Assembly (NCBI GenBank): GCA_025055575.1 | Contig: JANWWP010000004.1 | Span: 1-51,531, forward strand | Reading direction: 5' to 3' | DNA from: Flavobacteriales bacterium | GTDB taxonomy: Bacteria; Bacteroidota; Bacteroidia; CAIKAF01 | DNA length: 51,531 nucleotides | Part shown: one piece after another, positions 17,813-25,180 of the stretch | Numbering within the stretch: position 1 is the first letter of the stretch | Layout of the letters: each line of letters begins with the position of its first letter | Program-made: the position numbers and the translations under genes | Notes under the pieces: model-generated | Database searches by the model: none | Told to the model about the DNA's origin: nothing | The model's input: the letters and a program-made list of their open reading frames with translations, nothing else

Positions 17813-18892
17813 ATGATGAAGTCGTTGCTTCAGGAAGCATTCAAGGGAAAACGGGTATTTCTCACCGGCCATACGGGGTTTAAAGGCGCATGGATGGTGC
17901 ATGTATTGCACCGATTGGGAGCGGAAGTGTGGGGCTATGCCCTGCCCCCCGAATCCGAGGACTGGCTTTATAGCCTTTCAAGGAGGGGACTCCTTCACCA
18001 GGAGAATCTGGAGGATATCCGTCATCCGGGAACACTGGGACTCGCTTTGCAACGCTGCAAACCACACTTTGTCCTGCACATGGCCGCACAATCCCTGGTG
18101 CGCCGTGGTTATTCGGAACCCCGCGCCACTTTTGAAACCAATGTCACGGGAACACTGAATGTGCTGGAAGCCGTGCGCCATGTTGAAATTCCTGAGCCTC
18201 CGCTGGCCGTAATGATTGTCACCACCGATAAAGTGTATGAAAATAATGAGCTGGGCAAGCCATTTCATGAAGGCGATCCCTTGGGCGGACATGACCCATA
18301 TTCTGCCAGTAAAGCCGCTTGTGAAGTTTTGTGCGCAAGCTACAGGCGCAGTTTTCTGCAGGACGCCCGTCGTTTTGCCCTGGCCACCGTCAGATCCGGC
18401 AATGTCATTGGCGGAGGAGACAGGGCCCAAGACCGCCTGCTTCCGGATATTGTAAGAGCCTGGCGCAAAAAGGAGTCTGTGCGTTTGCGCTATCCCTTGG
18501 CCACACGTCCGTGGCAGCATGTGCTGGAACCACTAATCGCCTACCTGATGCTGTTGGCTTTGGCGCGCCAGCAACCATCCGCCTATTCAGAAGCCTGGAA
18601 CGTGGGGCCCCAACCCTCCCAATCCTTGTCCGTGGCCGAAGCAGCCGCCCTTTTTTGCCAGCACCTGGGGGCCCCGCCACCTGACAGGGAGCCCCAGGAA
18701 AGCCAACCCCAGCATGAAGCCAGATATCTGGCGTTGAGTATTGAGAAAATCACCCAAAAAACCCCTTGGCATCCCCGTCTGTCCATGCAAGAAGCGATCC
18801 AATGGACCGCAGATTGGGAAAAAGATCCTCGGGCAGCCTCCGAAAAATGTTTTGAGCAAATTGAACGCTACCTCGACTTATGGAACTCCTGA
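17813..18892 (+). CDS. rfbG: CDP-glucose 4,6-dehydratase
   Basis: 359 residues from ATG 17813 (a second ATG follows at 17816). It converts CDP-glucose to CDP-4-keto-6-deoxyglucose. This is an extended SDR fold: NAD motif LTGHTGFKGAW, then VLHMAAQSLVRRGYSEP, the TTDKVYEN segment and active-site YSASK in HDPYSASKAACEV. GNVIGGGDRAQDRLLPDIVRAW and RPWQHVLEPL are strong hallmarks of RfbG. It begins 13 bp after rfbF and overlaps the epimerase gene by 13 bp. Confidence 0.95.
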   Translation: MMKSLLQEAFKGKRVFLTGHTGFKGAWMVHVLHRLGAEVWGYALPPESEDWLYSLSRRGLLHQENLEDIRHPGTLGLALQRCKPHFVLHMAAQSLVRRGYSEPRATFETNVTGTLNVLEAVRHVEIPEPPLAVMIVTTDKVYENNELGKPFHEGDPLGGHDPYSASKAACEVLCASYRRSFLQDARRFALATVRSGNVIGGGDRAQDRLLPDIVRAWRKKESVRLRYPLATRPWQHVLEPLIAYLMLLALARQQPSAYSEAWNVGPQPSQSLSVAEAAALFCQHLGAPPPDREPQESQPQHEARYLALSIEKITQKTPWHPRLSMQEAIQWTADWEKDPRAASEKCFEQIERYLDLWNS

Positions 18893-19422
18893 AGACCCCG
18901 CTTCCGGGCCTTCTCTTGGTAAGAAATTTCACCGCCCGCGACCCGCGAGGGCTATTTGTGAAAACCTTTCGGGCAGATGTATTTGTTTCAGCCGGCTTGA
19001 ATTTCCAAATCCGGGAATCTTTTTACTCCATCTCCCAGGCCGGCGTCATCCGGGGTATGCACTTTCAGAAGCCGCCTTATGGCCAGGCAAAGCTTGTGTG
19101 TTGCCCTGCCGGCGAAGTGGAGGATGTGGTTCTGGACATTCGGAAGGGCAGCCCCACGTATGGTCGGTACTGGTCCGTGCGACTCACTGCCGAAAATGCT
19201 CTGGGGCTTTTTATTCCCGAAGGTTTTGCCCATGGTTTTCAGGCCATTAAAGATCAGAGTTTGATGGTGTACTATGTCTCCTGTGAAAACCAACCCGAGG
19301 TGGACATGGGCTTGCGTTGGGACAGCTTCGGCTTCACCTGGCCTTTGGCCCCTACGGCCATTTCGGAACGGGATCGCCAATGGCCTTTGTTCAACAGGAG
19401 TTTCTCCTCCCCTTTTGATTAG
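18880..19422 (+). CDS. RmlC-like nucleotide-sugar epimerase
   Basis: 180 residues of the RmlC cupin family, which epimerises C3 and/or C5 of 4-keto-6-deoxyhexose nucleotides. Visible family features are the segment FYSISQAGVIRGMHFQKPP with catalytic H61, DVVLDIRKGSPTYG with D86, and PEGFAHGF with H118. The segment CENQPE (135-140) sits where RmlC proteins carry a tyrosine before an NP or SP motif, so that tyrosine seems absent. Given rfbF and rfbG upstream, the substrate is probably CDP-4-keto-6-deoxyglucose, comparable with AscE of the ascarylose pathway, rather than the dTDP form. Confidence 0.85.
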   Translation: MELLKTPLPGLLLVRNFTARDPRGLFVKTFRADVFVSAGLNFQIRESFYSISQAGVIRGMHFQKPPYGQAKLVCCPAGEVEDVVLDIRKGSPTYGRYWSVRLTAENALGLFIPEGFAHGFQAIKDQSLMVYYVSCENQPEVDMGLRWDSFGFTWPLAPTAISERDRQWPLFNRSFSSPFD

Positions 19423-19428
19423 CCTATT

Positions 19429-20310
19429 ATGAAAGTGCTGGTCATCGGCGCATCGGGACTTGTGGGTGGGCAGTGTTTTCGCCTTTTTTCTGCGCAACCC
19501 GGCTTTCGCGTGGCCGGCAGTTACTTTAGCTTTCCCCTCGCCGGGCTTAGCTGTATCGACACCTTGCGGGCCCATGCCTTGTTCCGTTGGGCTGATGAAA
19601 ACTTCGTACCGGACCTCATCCTGCAGTGTGGGGCCCTCACCCATGTGGATTATTGCGAAAGCCATCCAGAAGAGAGTTTTCAGAAAACGGTGGTGGCCCA
19701 TCGCCATGTGCTCGAATTCAGCCGCCAATGCGGGGCCAAGGTGGTATTGTTTTCCAGCGATTACGTCTTTGATGGCCGAAGCGGTCCCTACGTGGAGACC
19801 GACCCGGTGAACCCTTTAAGCGTCTACGGAAAACACAAACGACTTACAGAGGAAGAAACTCTGGCACATTCAAGCCGACATCTGGTCCTGCGCATCACCA
19901 ATGTATATGGCCGCGAAGTCCGGGGAAAAAATTTTGTAGCCCGCATTCTGGATCAAATACAAAAGGCTTCCCACATTCATCTCCGGTTGCCGGTGGATCA
20001 ATATTCCACCCCCGTGGATGCTGCGGATGTGGCTGCGGCTACGTTGATGCTTGTAAGAGCCGGCCAAGCCGGACTTTTCCATATTGCAGGCACAGATTTC
20101 ATGAACCGCGTGGAGCTGGCTCTCACAGTTCTTCGCACGTTAAATTATGAGCGTTACACTCTGGAGGCCCTTCCTACCCAGGCCCTCGGACAGGCCGCCC
20201 CCCGCCCGCTTTTGGGAGGCCTGATTGCCCAGGCCTTCAAAAACCTCTTTCCGGAGTTTGCGTTCGGCACGGTGCGTACTTTTGTGGAAGGGTGGAAGAA
20301 ATCGGAATGA
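19429..20310 (+). CDS. RmlD-like sugar nucleotide reductase
   Basis: 293 residues of the RmlD substrate-binding / extended SDR family. The NAD(P) motif is VIGASGLVGG; LQCGALTHVDYCE, FSSDYVFDGRSGPY and the active-site YGKHK are present. RmlD reduces the 4-keto group of a 6-deoxyhexose nucleotide. It starts 6 bp after the epimerase gene and is the last of the four-gene group, so it probably completes a CDP-6-deoxyhexose. The following gene differs sharply in base composition. Confidence 0.87.
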   Translation: MKVLVIGASGLVGGQCFRLFSAQPGFRVAGSYFSFPLAGLSCIDTLRAHALFRWADENFVPDLILQCGALTHVDYCESHPEESFQKTVVAHRHVLEFSRQCGAKVVLFSSDYVFDGRSGPYVETDPVNPLSVYGKHKRLTEEETLAHSSRHLVLRITNVYGREVRGKNFVARILDQIQKASHIHLRLPVDQYSTPVDAADVAAATLMLVRAGQAGLFHIAGTDFMNRVELALTVLRTLNYERYTLEALPTQALGQAAPRPLLGGLIAQAFKNLFPEFAFGTVRTFVEGWKKSE

Positions 20311-20344
20311 TTTCCTACTAAAAGAAAACTTTTTTCCCTTACAT

Positions 20345-21123
20345 ATGGAAATAATTAATGGTCCTTGGGATAATAGACTTTGGACATTGGTTAATGAAAC
20401 CCAGAAGACCATTAAAATAATTTCTCCATTTATAAAAATGGAAACCTGTAAAACATTAATACAAAACAAACCTACCTCCACCCGTCTCCAACTCATTACC
20501 TCCTTAAATATATCTTCCGTTTGCTTCGGCTCATTGGATCTTCCCGCTTTGGATCTTATTTTGAAAAATAAAGGAAAAATCAAAAATTATCCTAAAGTTC
20601 ATGCCAAAGTTTATATATTCGATGAGGATACTGCAATTGTAACTTCTTCCAATTTAACGCCGGGGGGGCTAAAATATAATTTTGAATATGGGATATTAAT
20701 TCAAGAGGAGAAATATGTACAAAAGATAATTTATGACTTTAATGAAGCATTCTATTCGGATGCTTGCTCCAATGTAACATCAAGGGATTTGGATTTTTTG
20801 GCAAAATTATCTCAAAAAATTGTTCGTCCTTCCCTTCATTTTAATGGTTTTTCTGACAGCCAGCCTGAAATAGAAATCTCATATCAAATCTTAACAGAGG
20901 TGCTCAGCGGTTGGAAAAAAGAAGTGTTTCAGAAATTGAATGAAATAGATAAATCCACAATACAATTAAAGGATCTTTTACAATTCGTTCCAGAATTTCA
21001 TAAGCTATACCCCAACAATCATTATATTGAAGCTAAGATTCGCCAAACCCTTCAGTTCTGAGGGATCTTGGATTACTGGAATTTCTTGGAAACGGAAGAT
21101 ACAAAAAGAAATGGAAGAAATAA
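20345..21123 (+). pseudogene. PLD-family nuclease with C-terminal winged helix, frameshifted
   Basis: The uninterrupted frame (20345-21061) gives 238 residues. A phospholipase D-type active site is visible: KVHAKVYIFDED (H86, K88), then SSNLTPGG (S102, N103) and E114. Single-HKD proteins of this kind dimerise and include restriction enzymes such as BfiI and NgoFVII. Residues ~205-238 (DLLQFVPEFHKLYPNN, then EAKIRQTLQ) look like the start of the winged helix found at the C-terminus of DpnI-like restriction enzymes. TGA at 21059 cuts this domain. The next frame (from 21058) continues it: LRDLGLLEFLGNGRYKKKW, ending at TAA 21121-21123. One base lost near 21055 explains this. Composition is much more AT-rich than its neighbours, suggesting transfer. 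Confidence 0.75.
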
Positions 21124-21419
21124 AATTTTTCTTTTTGAAAAAATCCATATCCTTCCAGATTTTCCGGATTTATCCTTAGTTCCTGATGGGGCTGCCATCC
21201 TTCAGAAATATCCTCTAAATATGGACTTTTTTTAACTGAAAGTGTAAAGAAGTCCAAATCCAAGGGTCGTCCTTAAGAAACACCCCAAAGAATGTGAAAA
21301 AGGGTTTTAAAATAAAATGCTCAAAACTTCTCCGTTTCATGAGTAATCAGATTATTTTCCTGATCTTTTGGGAACAAGGAATTACGATAGTCCAAGGCCC
21401 ACGAACACAGGCCAGGATA
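21124..21419. other. AT-rich intergenic stretch without recognised gene
   Basis: About 296 bp between the frameshifted nuclease gene and the pdhC stop. It shares the AT-rich composition of the nuclease gene, so it may belong to the same acquired segment. Short open frames exist on both strands (minus 21033-21263, and a plus frame ending near 21234) but show no family motif. No clear terminator was found. Confidence 0.5.
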
Positions 21420-22646
21420 TCAGAGCAGCAGGCTGAGCGGCTCCTCTAAAAATTGACGCAGCGTTCGGAGAAATGCTGCGCCGGTGGCGCCATCTACCGC
21501 GCGGTGGTCGCAGCTGAGCGTGAGTCGCATGCGGCGGCCGGGAACCACTGACCCTCCTCTCACCACGGGCTCTTCCCGCACAGCGCCCACAGCTAAGATA
21601 GCCACATCGGGCGGGTTGATAATTGCGGTGAACTGATCTATCCCAAACATTCCAAGGTTGCTGAGGGTGAAGGTATTGCCCTCCATCTCCTGGGGCTGAA
21701 GTTTTTTGTCGCGGGCGCGGGCGGCCAGGTCGCGCACAAGCTGTGAAATCTCGCGGAGATTGCGCCGATGGGCATCGGTGATGACAGGCACCACCAGGCC
21801 TTCCTCCACAGCCACCGCCACGCCGATATGAACGCGGTGGTGGTAGCGGATTTTATCCCCGAGCCAGGAAGCGTTGACTTTAGGGTGTTGTTCCAAAGCT
21901 GCGGCGGTGATGCGGATGAGAATATCGTTGAGGGAAATTTTGAGATCATGGGCTTTATTGAGCCGTTCACGGGCTTCCACAAGCCGTTCCACATCTACGT
22001 CCACGGTAAGATAGAAGTGGGGCGCTGTAAACTTGCTCTCGCTCAGGCGCCGCGCGATGGCTTTGCGCATTTGAGACAAGGGGACGTCTGTATAATCCTG
22101 CCCGGATCCAACAACAGGGGCCACGGCCGGAGTTGGTACTGTTTTAACGATTGGAACCTGGCCTTCCACATCGCGTCGGACAATACGACCTCCCTCGCCG
22201 CTGCCTTGCAGCGCAGAGAGATCCAAACCCTTTTCTCGGGCTATTTTCCGGGCCAGCGGCGAGGCTTTAATGCGCCCGTCGTTTTCTTCGGCTACCGAAG
22301 TCGCGGCGGCAGGCGCGGAGCCAGCAGCGGCATGCTCGGTCGGCGCTGAAGCCTCGGGCTGCGATGAGGCTGCATTTTCCTGGTTCAAGATTGGGGTGAT
22401 GTCTTCCCCGGCTTGTCCCAGAATAGCCAATATGCTGTCCACGGGAGCGGTCTGGCCTTCCTCCACGCCACGGTATAGCAGCACGCCCTCCTGGAAGGAC
22501 TCGAATTCCATCGTAGCTTTATCGGTTTCAATTTCGGCCAAAAGGTCGCCACTCTTTACGGGGTCGCCCACTTTTTTGTGCCAACGTGCCACAACACCTT
22601 CGGTCATGGTGTCGGAGAGTTTGGGCATGCGTACGATTTCTGCCAT
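21420..22646 (-). CDS. pdhC: Dihydrolipoamide acetyltransferase (E2) of pyruvate dehydrogenase
   Basis: 408 residues. A single N-terminal lipoyl domain carries the modified lysine in IETDKATMEFESF. An alanine/proline-rich linker, a peripheral-subunit-binding domain (region from KASPLARKIAREKGLDLSAL to GEGGRIVRRDVE) and the catalytic domain with LSCDHRAVDGATGAAF (His/Asp) follow. Together with PdhA it makes acetyl-CoA from pyruvate. It starts 3 bp after the pdhA stop. The E1 beta and E3 genes are not in the window; separate loci for them are common in this phylum. Confidence 0.95.
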   Translation of the reverse strand: MAEIVRMPKLSDTMTEGVVARWHKKVGDPVKSGDLLAEIETDKATMEFESFQEGVLLYRGVEEGQTAPVDSILAILGQAGEDITPILNQENAASSQPEASAPTEHAAAGSAPAAATSVAEENDGRIKASPLARKIAREKGLDLSALQGSGEGGRIVRRDVEGQVPIVKTVPTPAVAPVVGSGQDYTDVPLSQMRKAIARRLSESKFTAPHFYLTVDVDVERLVEARERLNKAHDLKISLNDILIRITAAALEQHPKVNASWLGDKIRYHHRVHIGVAVAVEEGLVVPVITDAHRRNLREISQLVRDLAARARDKKLQPQEMEGNTFTLSNLGMFGIDQFTAIINPPDVAILAVGAVREEPVVRGGSVVPGRRMRLTLSCDHRAVDGATGAAFLRTLRQFLEEPLSLLL

Positions 22647-22649
22647 ACT

Positions 22650-23648
22650 TTATTCGGTAATAAAAGGATAATCCGGCTGGGTGTAGACAAATTTGTAGAG
22701 ATCTTCAGGAAGGGGCAGCGGAGATTCTTCAGCAAATTGCACACTTTCATCCACCAAAGCTTTCACATGGGCCTGGATACCGGAAATTTCTTCCGGTGTG
22801 GCCAGTTGTTTTTGAAGAATAGTTTGAAGCGTTGTTTCGATGGGATCCATGGCCTTGTATTCTTCCACTTCTTCCTTTGAACGGTACGTCTGGGGGTCGC
22901 TCATGGAGTGCCCCTTGTAGCGATACGTGCGCATCTCCAGCAGTACGGGGCCGCGTCCCTGTCGGGCATGCTCGGCTGCATCCGCCACAGCCTGGTGCAC
23001 CTCTTCGCAGCGCATGCCGTTCACAGGGTATGAGGGCATTTCAAAAGCGCAACCCAGCTTATACAGGTCGGTGACGTTGCTGGTGCGCTCCACGGAAGTG
23101 CCCATGGCATATTGGTTGTTTTCGATAATAAAAATCACGGGAAGTTTCCAGGTCATGGCCATGTTTAGGGTTTCGTGAAAGGCGCCCTGGCGTACGGCGC
23201 CATCGCCCATAAAGCAGAGGGTGATCAGGTCAGAACCACGGTATTTGTCCGCAAAAGCGATTCCTGCGCCCAGAGGGATCTGCCCGCCCACAATGCCATG
23301 CCCGCCAAAGACGTTCAGTTCCTTGGAAAACATGTGCATGGAGCCACCGCGCCCGGAGGAACACCCCGTGGTGCGACCAAATAATTCAGCCATAACAAAT
23401 TTGGGGTGCATGCCCCGCACAATCGGGTGCACATGACAGCGGTACGCCGTGATAACCCTGTCCTCGGGCCGGATCGCTGTTTCGCACCCCACCACCACCG
23501 CTTCCTGGCCAATGTAGAGGTGACAAAATCCGCCGAATTTTTGTCGGGTGTACAGTTCGCCGCATTTTTCTTCAAAACGGCGGCAGAGGAGCATTTTTTC
23601 GTACCAAAACAAATAGGTTTCTTTGGAAAATTCTATGTCTGCAGGCAT
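22650..23648 (-). CDS. pdhA: Pyruvate dehydrogenase E1 component, alpha subunit
   Basis: 332 residues. The thiamine diphosphate motif runs from GDGAVRQGAFHETLNMA to IIENNQYAMGTSVERTS. RYKGHSMSDPQTYRSKEEV, which carries the phosphorylation-loop region, and GRGGSMHMFS are also typical. The short length fits the separate alpha/beta form of E1, so a pdhB elsewhere is expected. It is cotranscribed with pdhC. Confidence 0.95.
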   Translation of the reverse strand: MPADIEFSKETYLFWYEKMLLCRRFEEKCGELYTRQKFGGFCHLYIGQEAVVVGCETAIRPEDRVITAYRCHVHPIVRGMHPKFVMAELFGRTTGCSSGRGGSMHMFSKELNVFGGHGIVGGQIPLGAGIAFADKYRGSDLITLCFMGDGAVRQGAFHETLNMAMTWKLPVIFIIENNQYAMGTSVERTSNVTDLYKLGCAFEMPSYPVNGMRCEEVHQAVADAAEHARQGRGPVLLEMRTYRYKGHSMSDPQTYRSKEEVEEYKAMDPIETTLQTILQKQLATPEEISGIQAHVKALVDESVQFAEESPLPLPEDLYKFVYTQPDYPFITE

Positions 23649-23673
23649 TCTTTTAAAGTCTTAATGAAAAGGT

Positions 23674-23681
23674 CAAAAGTA
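23674..23681 (-). promoter_or_regulatory. Possible -7 element upstream of pdhA
   Basis: TACTTTTG on the minus strand matches TAnnTTTG and lies about 25 bases before the pdhA start, just beyond the cdd stop side. No TTG was found 17-23 bases upstream, so the call is weak. Confidence 0.3.
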
Positions 23682-23685
23682 GCTA

Positions 23686-24177
23686 TCATCGCGGATTCAG
23701 AGGCGGCTTCAGGGTGAAAGCAAAAGGTAAAAGAAGCGACGCGTCTTCCAAAAAAATCCACCGCTGAAAACCGGAAGGAAAGTACAGAGCCATGGGAGAC
23801 TCCTGGCGGCGGAGGGATTCGCTGATCACCTGGCGGCAAGCGCCACAAGGCGCCAGCACGGACTCAGCCTGAGGAATGAAAATGAACAGCGCTTTTACGG
23901 CCAGGCCAGGCCAACGAGCGCCAGCAAAAAACAGGGCTACGCGTTCTGCACATAAGCCGGAGGGATATGCCGCGTTCTCCTGATTGCTGGCCGAAACCAG
24001 GGCGCCATCTTCCATTTCCAGCGCACAACCCACCGGAAAACCCGAATAGGGCGCATAAGCAGATTCAGCCGCCGCACGCGCCGCGTCGAACAGACGCAAT
24101 TCGCGGGGCCCGAAGTCCGATGGGAAACTCAATTCCCTGTAGGTGAAATGGAATTGCCCCAAAGCTTTTACATCCAT
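23686..24177 (-). CDS. cdd: Cytidine deaminase
   Basis: 163 residues from ATG 24177 (an in-frame TTG lies at 24189). It deaminates cytidine and deoxycytidine in pyrimidine salvage. Motifs: YAPYSGFPVGCAL, then ENAAYPSGLCAERVALF with zinc ligand C and catalytic E, and APCGACRQVI with the other two zinc cysteines. The C-terminal tail ending LLPFAF is typical. It lies 37 bp upstream of pdhA on the same strand. Confidence 0.93.
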   Translation of the reverse strand: MDVKALGQFHFTYRELSFPSDFGPRELRLFDAARAAAESAYAPYSGFPVGCALEMEDGALVSASNQENAAYPSGLCAERVALFFAGARWPGLAVKALFIFIPQAESVLAPCGACRQVISESLRRQESPMALYFPSGFQRWIFLEDASLLLPFAFTLKPPLNPR

Positions 24178-24199
24178 AATTGTGAACAAAAGTGCAACA

Positions 24200-25144
24200 T
24201 CAGCGGAATGTCAGAAAATTTTCGCACACCATGCAGCGCAGGCTGCCTCCGCCCACCTGTTCGAGGGTTGACAGGGGCACAAATCGTCTTGGAAGGTCCG
24301 GTGGCAGGTGGGCCTCCAACACAGGTTGGGCGCCTTGGGAAGCCCACAGCGTGGGGCCTTCGTTCCCTTTAAGAATCAGCACGTTGGCGCCAAAACAGTC
24401 CAAAGCCGAGAGCGGCAAAGCCACCACCTTTCGCCCCTCGGCGCCCAGAAAGGCCTCCAATTCAGAGCGAGAGCCTGGATCGGGGACTGTGTCCGGGATC
24501 CATACCACACATTCCGGCGCCACGCTGAGCATCACGTTGGTGTGATACAAGGGCCGGCCGGTGCCCGGATGCCGGGTCTCAAAAATCACCGGTTCATACC
24601 CCAGCAGACGGGACACAAGCACGACCAAGGTTTTGTGAGTGCGGGAGGAGATGGCCGCATACACCCGGCGGAAGCGGATGTCAAAAACCAAGCTGCCGGT
24701 GCCTTCCAAAAATTGCCTATGGGTTTCAAAACCGCTAAAATCCAGAACTTCAGAAACCTCACAGGCGCCCTTCAAAAAATCGAGGATCAGGGGATTACGC
24801 TCCAGGCGTCGATTTTCAGCCATCATGGGATACAGTGCCACCCGCCCGTCCGGATGCGTGCTTAGCCAATTGTTGGGAAATACGGCATCGGGCAGGTCCG
24901 GTGCCGGCGGATCAAATACGTCCACCCGAACCCCCTCTTGCCTAAGTTGTCCCACAAAATTTTCAAATTCATCCAGGGCAAGGGAAGCCAAGCTCTGGCC
25001 CTGAGCCGGCTTCTGAAAATCGTTGTCCACCGCTGTACTGGGATTAAAACCAAAATCCAGCGGCCGCACCATTACCACAGACGAGGCAACGCGCCTGGTA
25101 TTTTTTTCATCATAGGGGGAGGTGAGAAACGCTTCAGATAACAA
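24200..25144 (-). CDS. ctlX: Citrulline hydrolase / arginine deiminase-related protein, CtlX type
   Basis: 314 residues of the amidinotransferase fold. Motifs match the CtlX family: MVRPLDFGFNPSTAVDNDFQ, PDAVFPNNW, LEGTGSLVFD, YHTNVMLSV and the C-terminal VGGGSLRCM with the catalytic cysteine. CtlX hydrolyses citrulline to ornithine, CO2 and ammonia; related members act on arginine or methylarginine. The start is uncertain. The TTG at 25144 is used because the first strand (VVMVRP) needs preceding residues; ATG 25072 is the alternative. It diverges from the CHU_C protein gene. Confidence 0.87.
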   Translation of the reverse strand: MLSEAFLTSPYDEKNTRRVASSVVMVRPLDFGFNPSTAVDNDFQKPAQGQSLASLALDEFENFVGQLRQEGVRVDVFDPPAPDLPDAVFPNNWLSTHPDGRVALYPMMAENRRLERNPLILDFLKGACEVSEVLDFSGFETHRQFLEGTGSLVFDIRFRRVYAAISSRTHKTLVVLVSRLLGYEPVIFETRHPGTGRPLYHTNVMLSVAPECVVWIPDTVPDPGSRSELEAFLGAEGRKVVALPLSALDCFGANVLILKGNEGPTLWASQGAQPVLEAHLPPDLPRRFVPLSTLEQVGGGSLRCMVCENFLTFR

Positions 25145-25180
25145 AATTTCAAAAATTACGTATTACTTTCACGTTTTTCT

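Noticed and set aside
21033-21263. 76-residue minus-strand frame after the nuclease gene
   Set aside because: Overlaps the restored nuclease end and has no recognised motif or start context.
21395-21420. Possible terminator after pdhC (GGCC...GGCC)
   Set aside because: The stem is short and imperfect, and no T-run follows.
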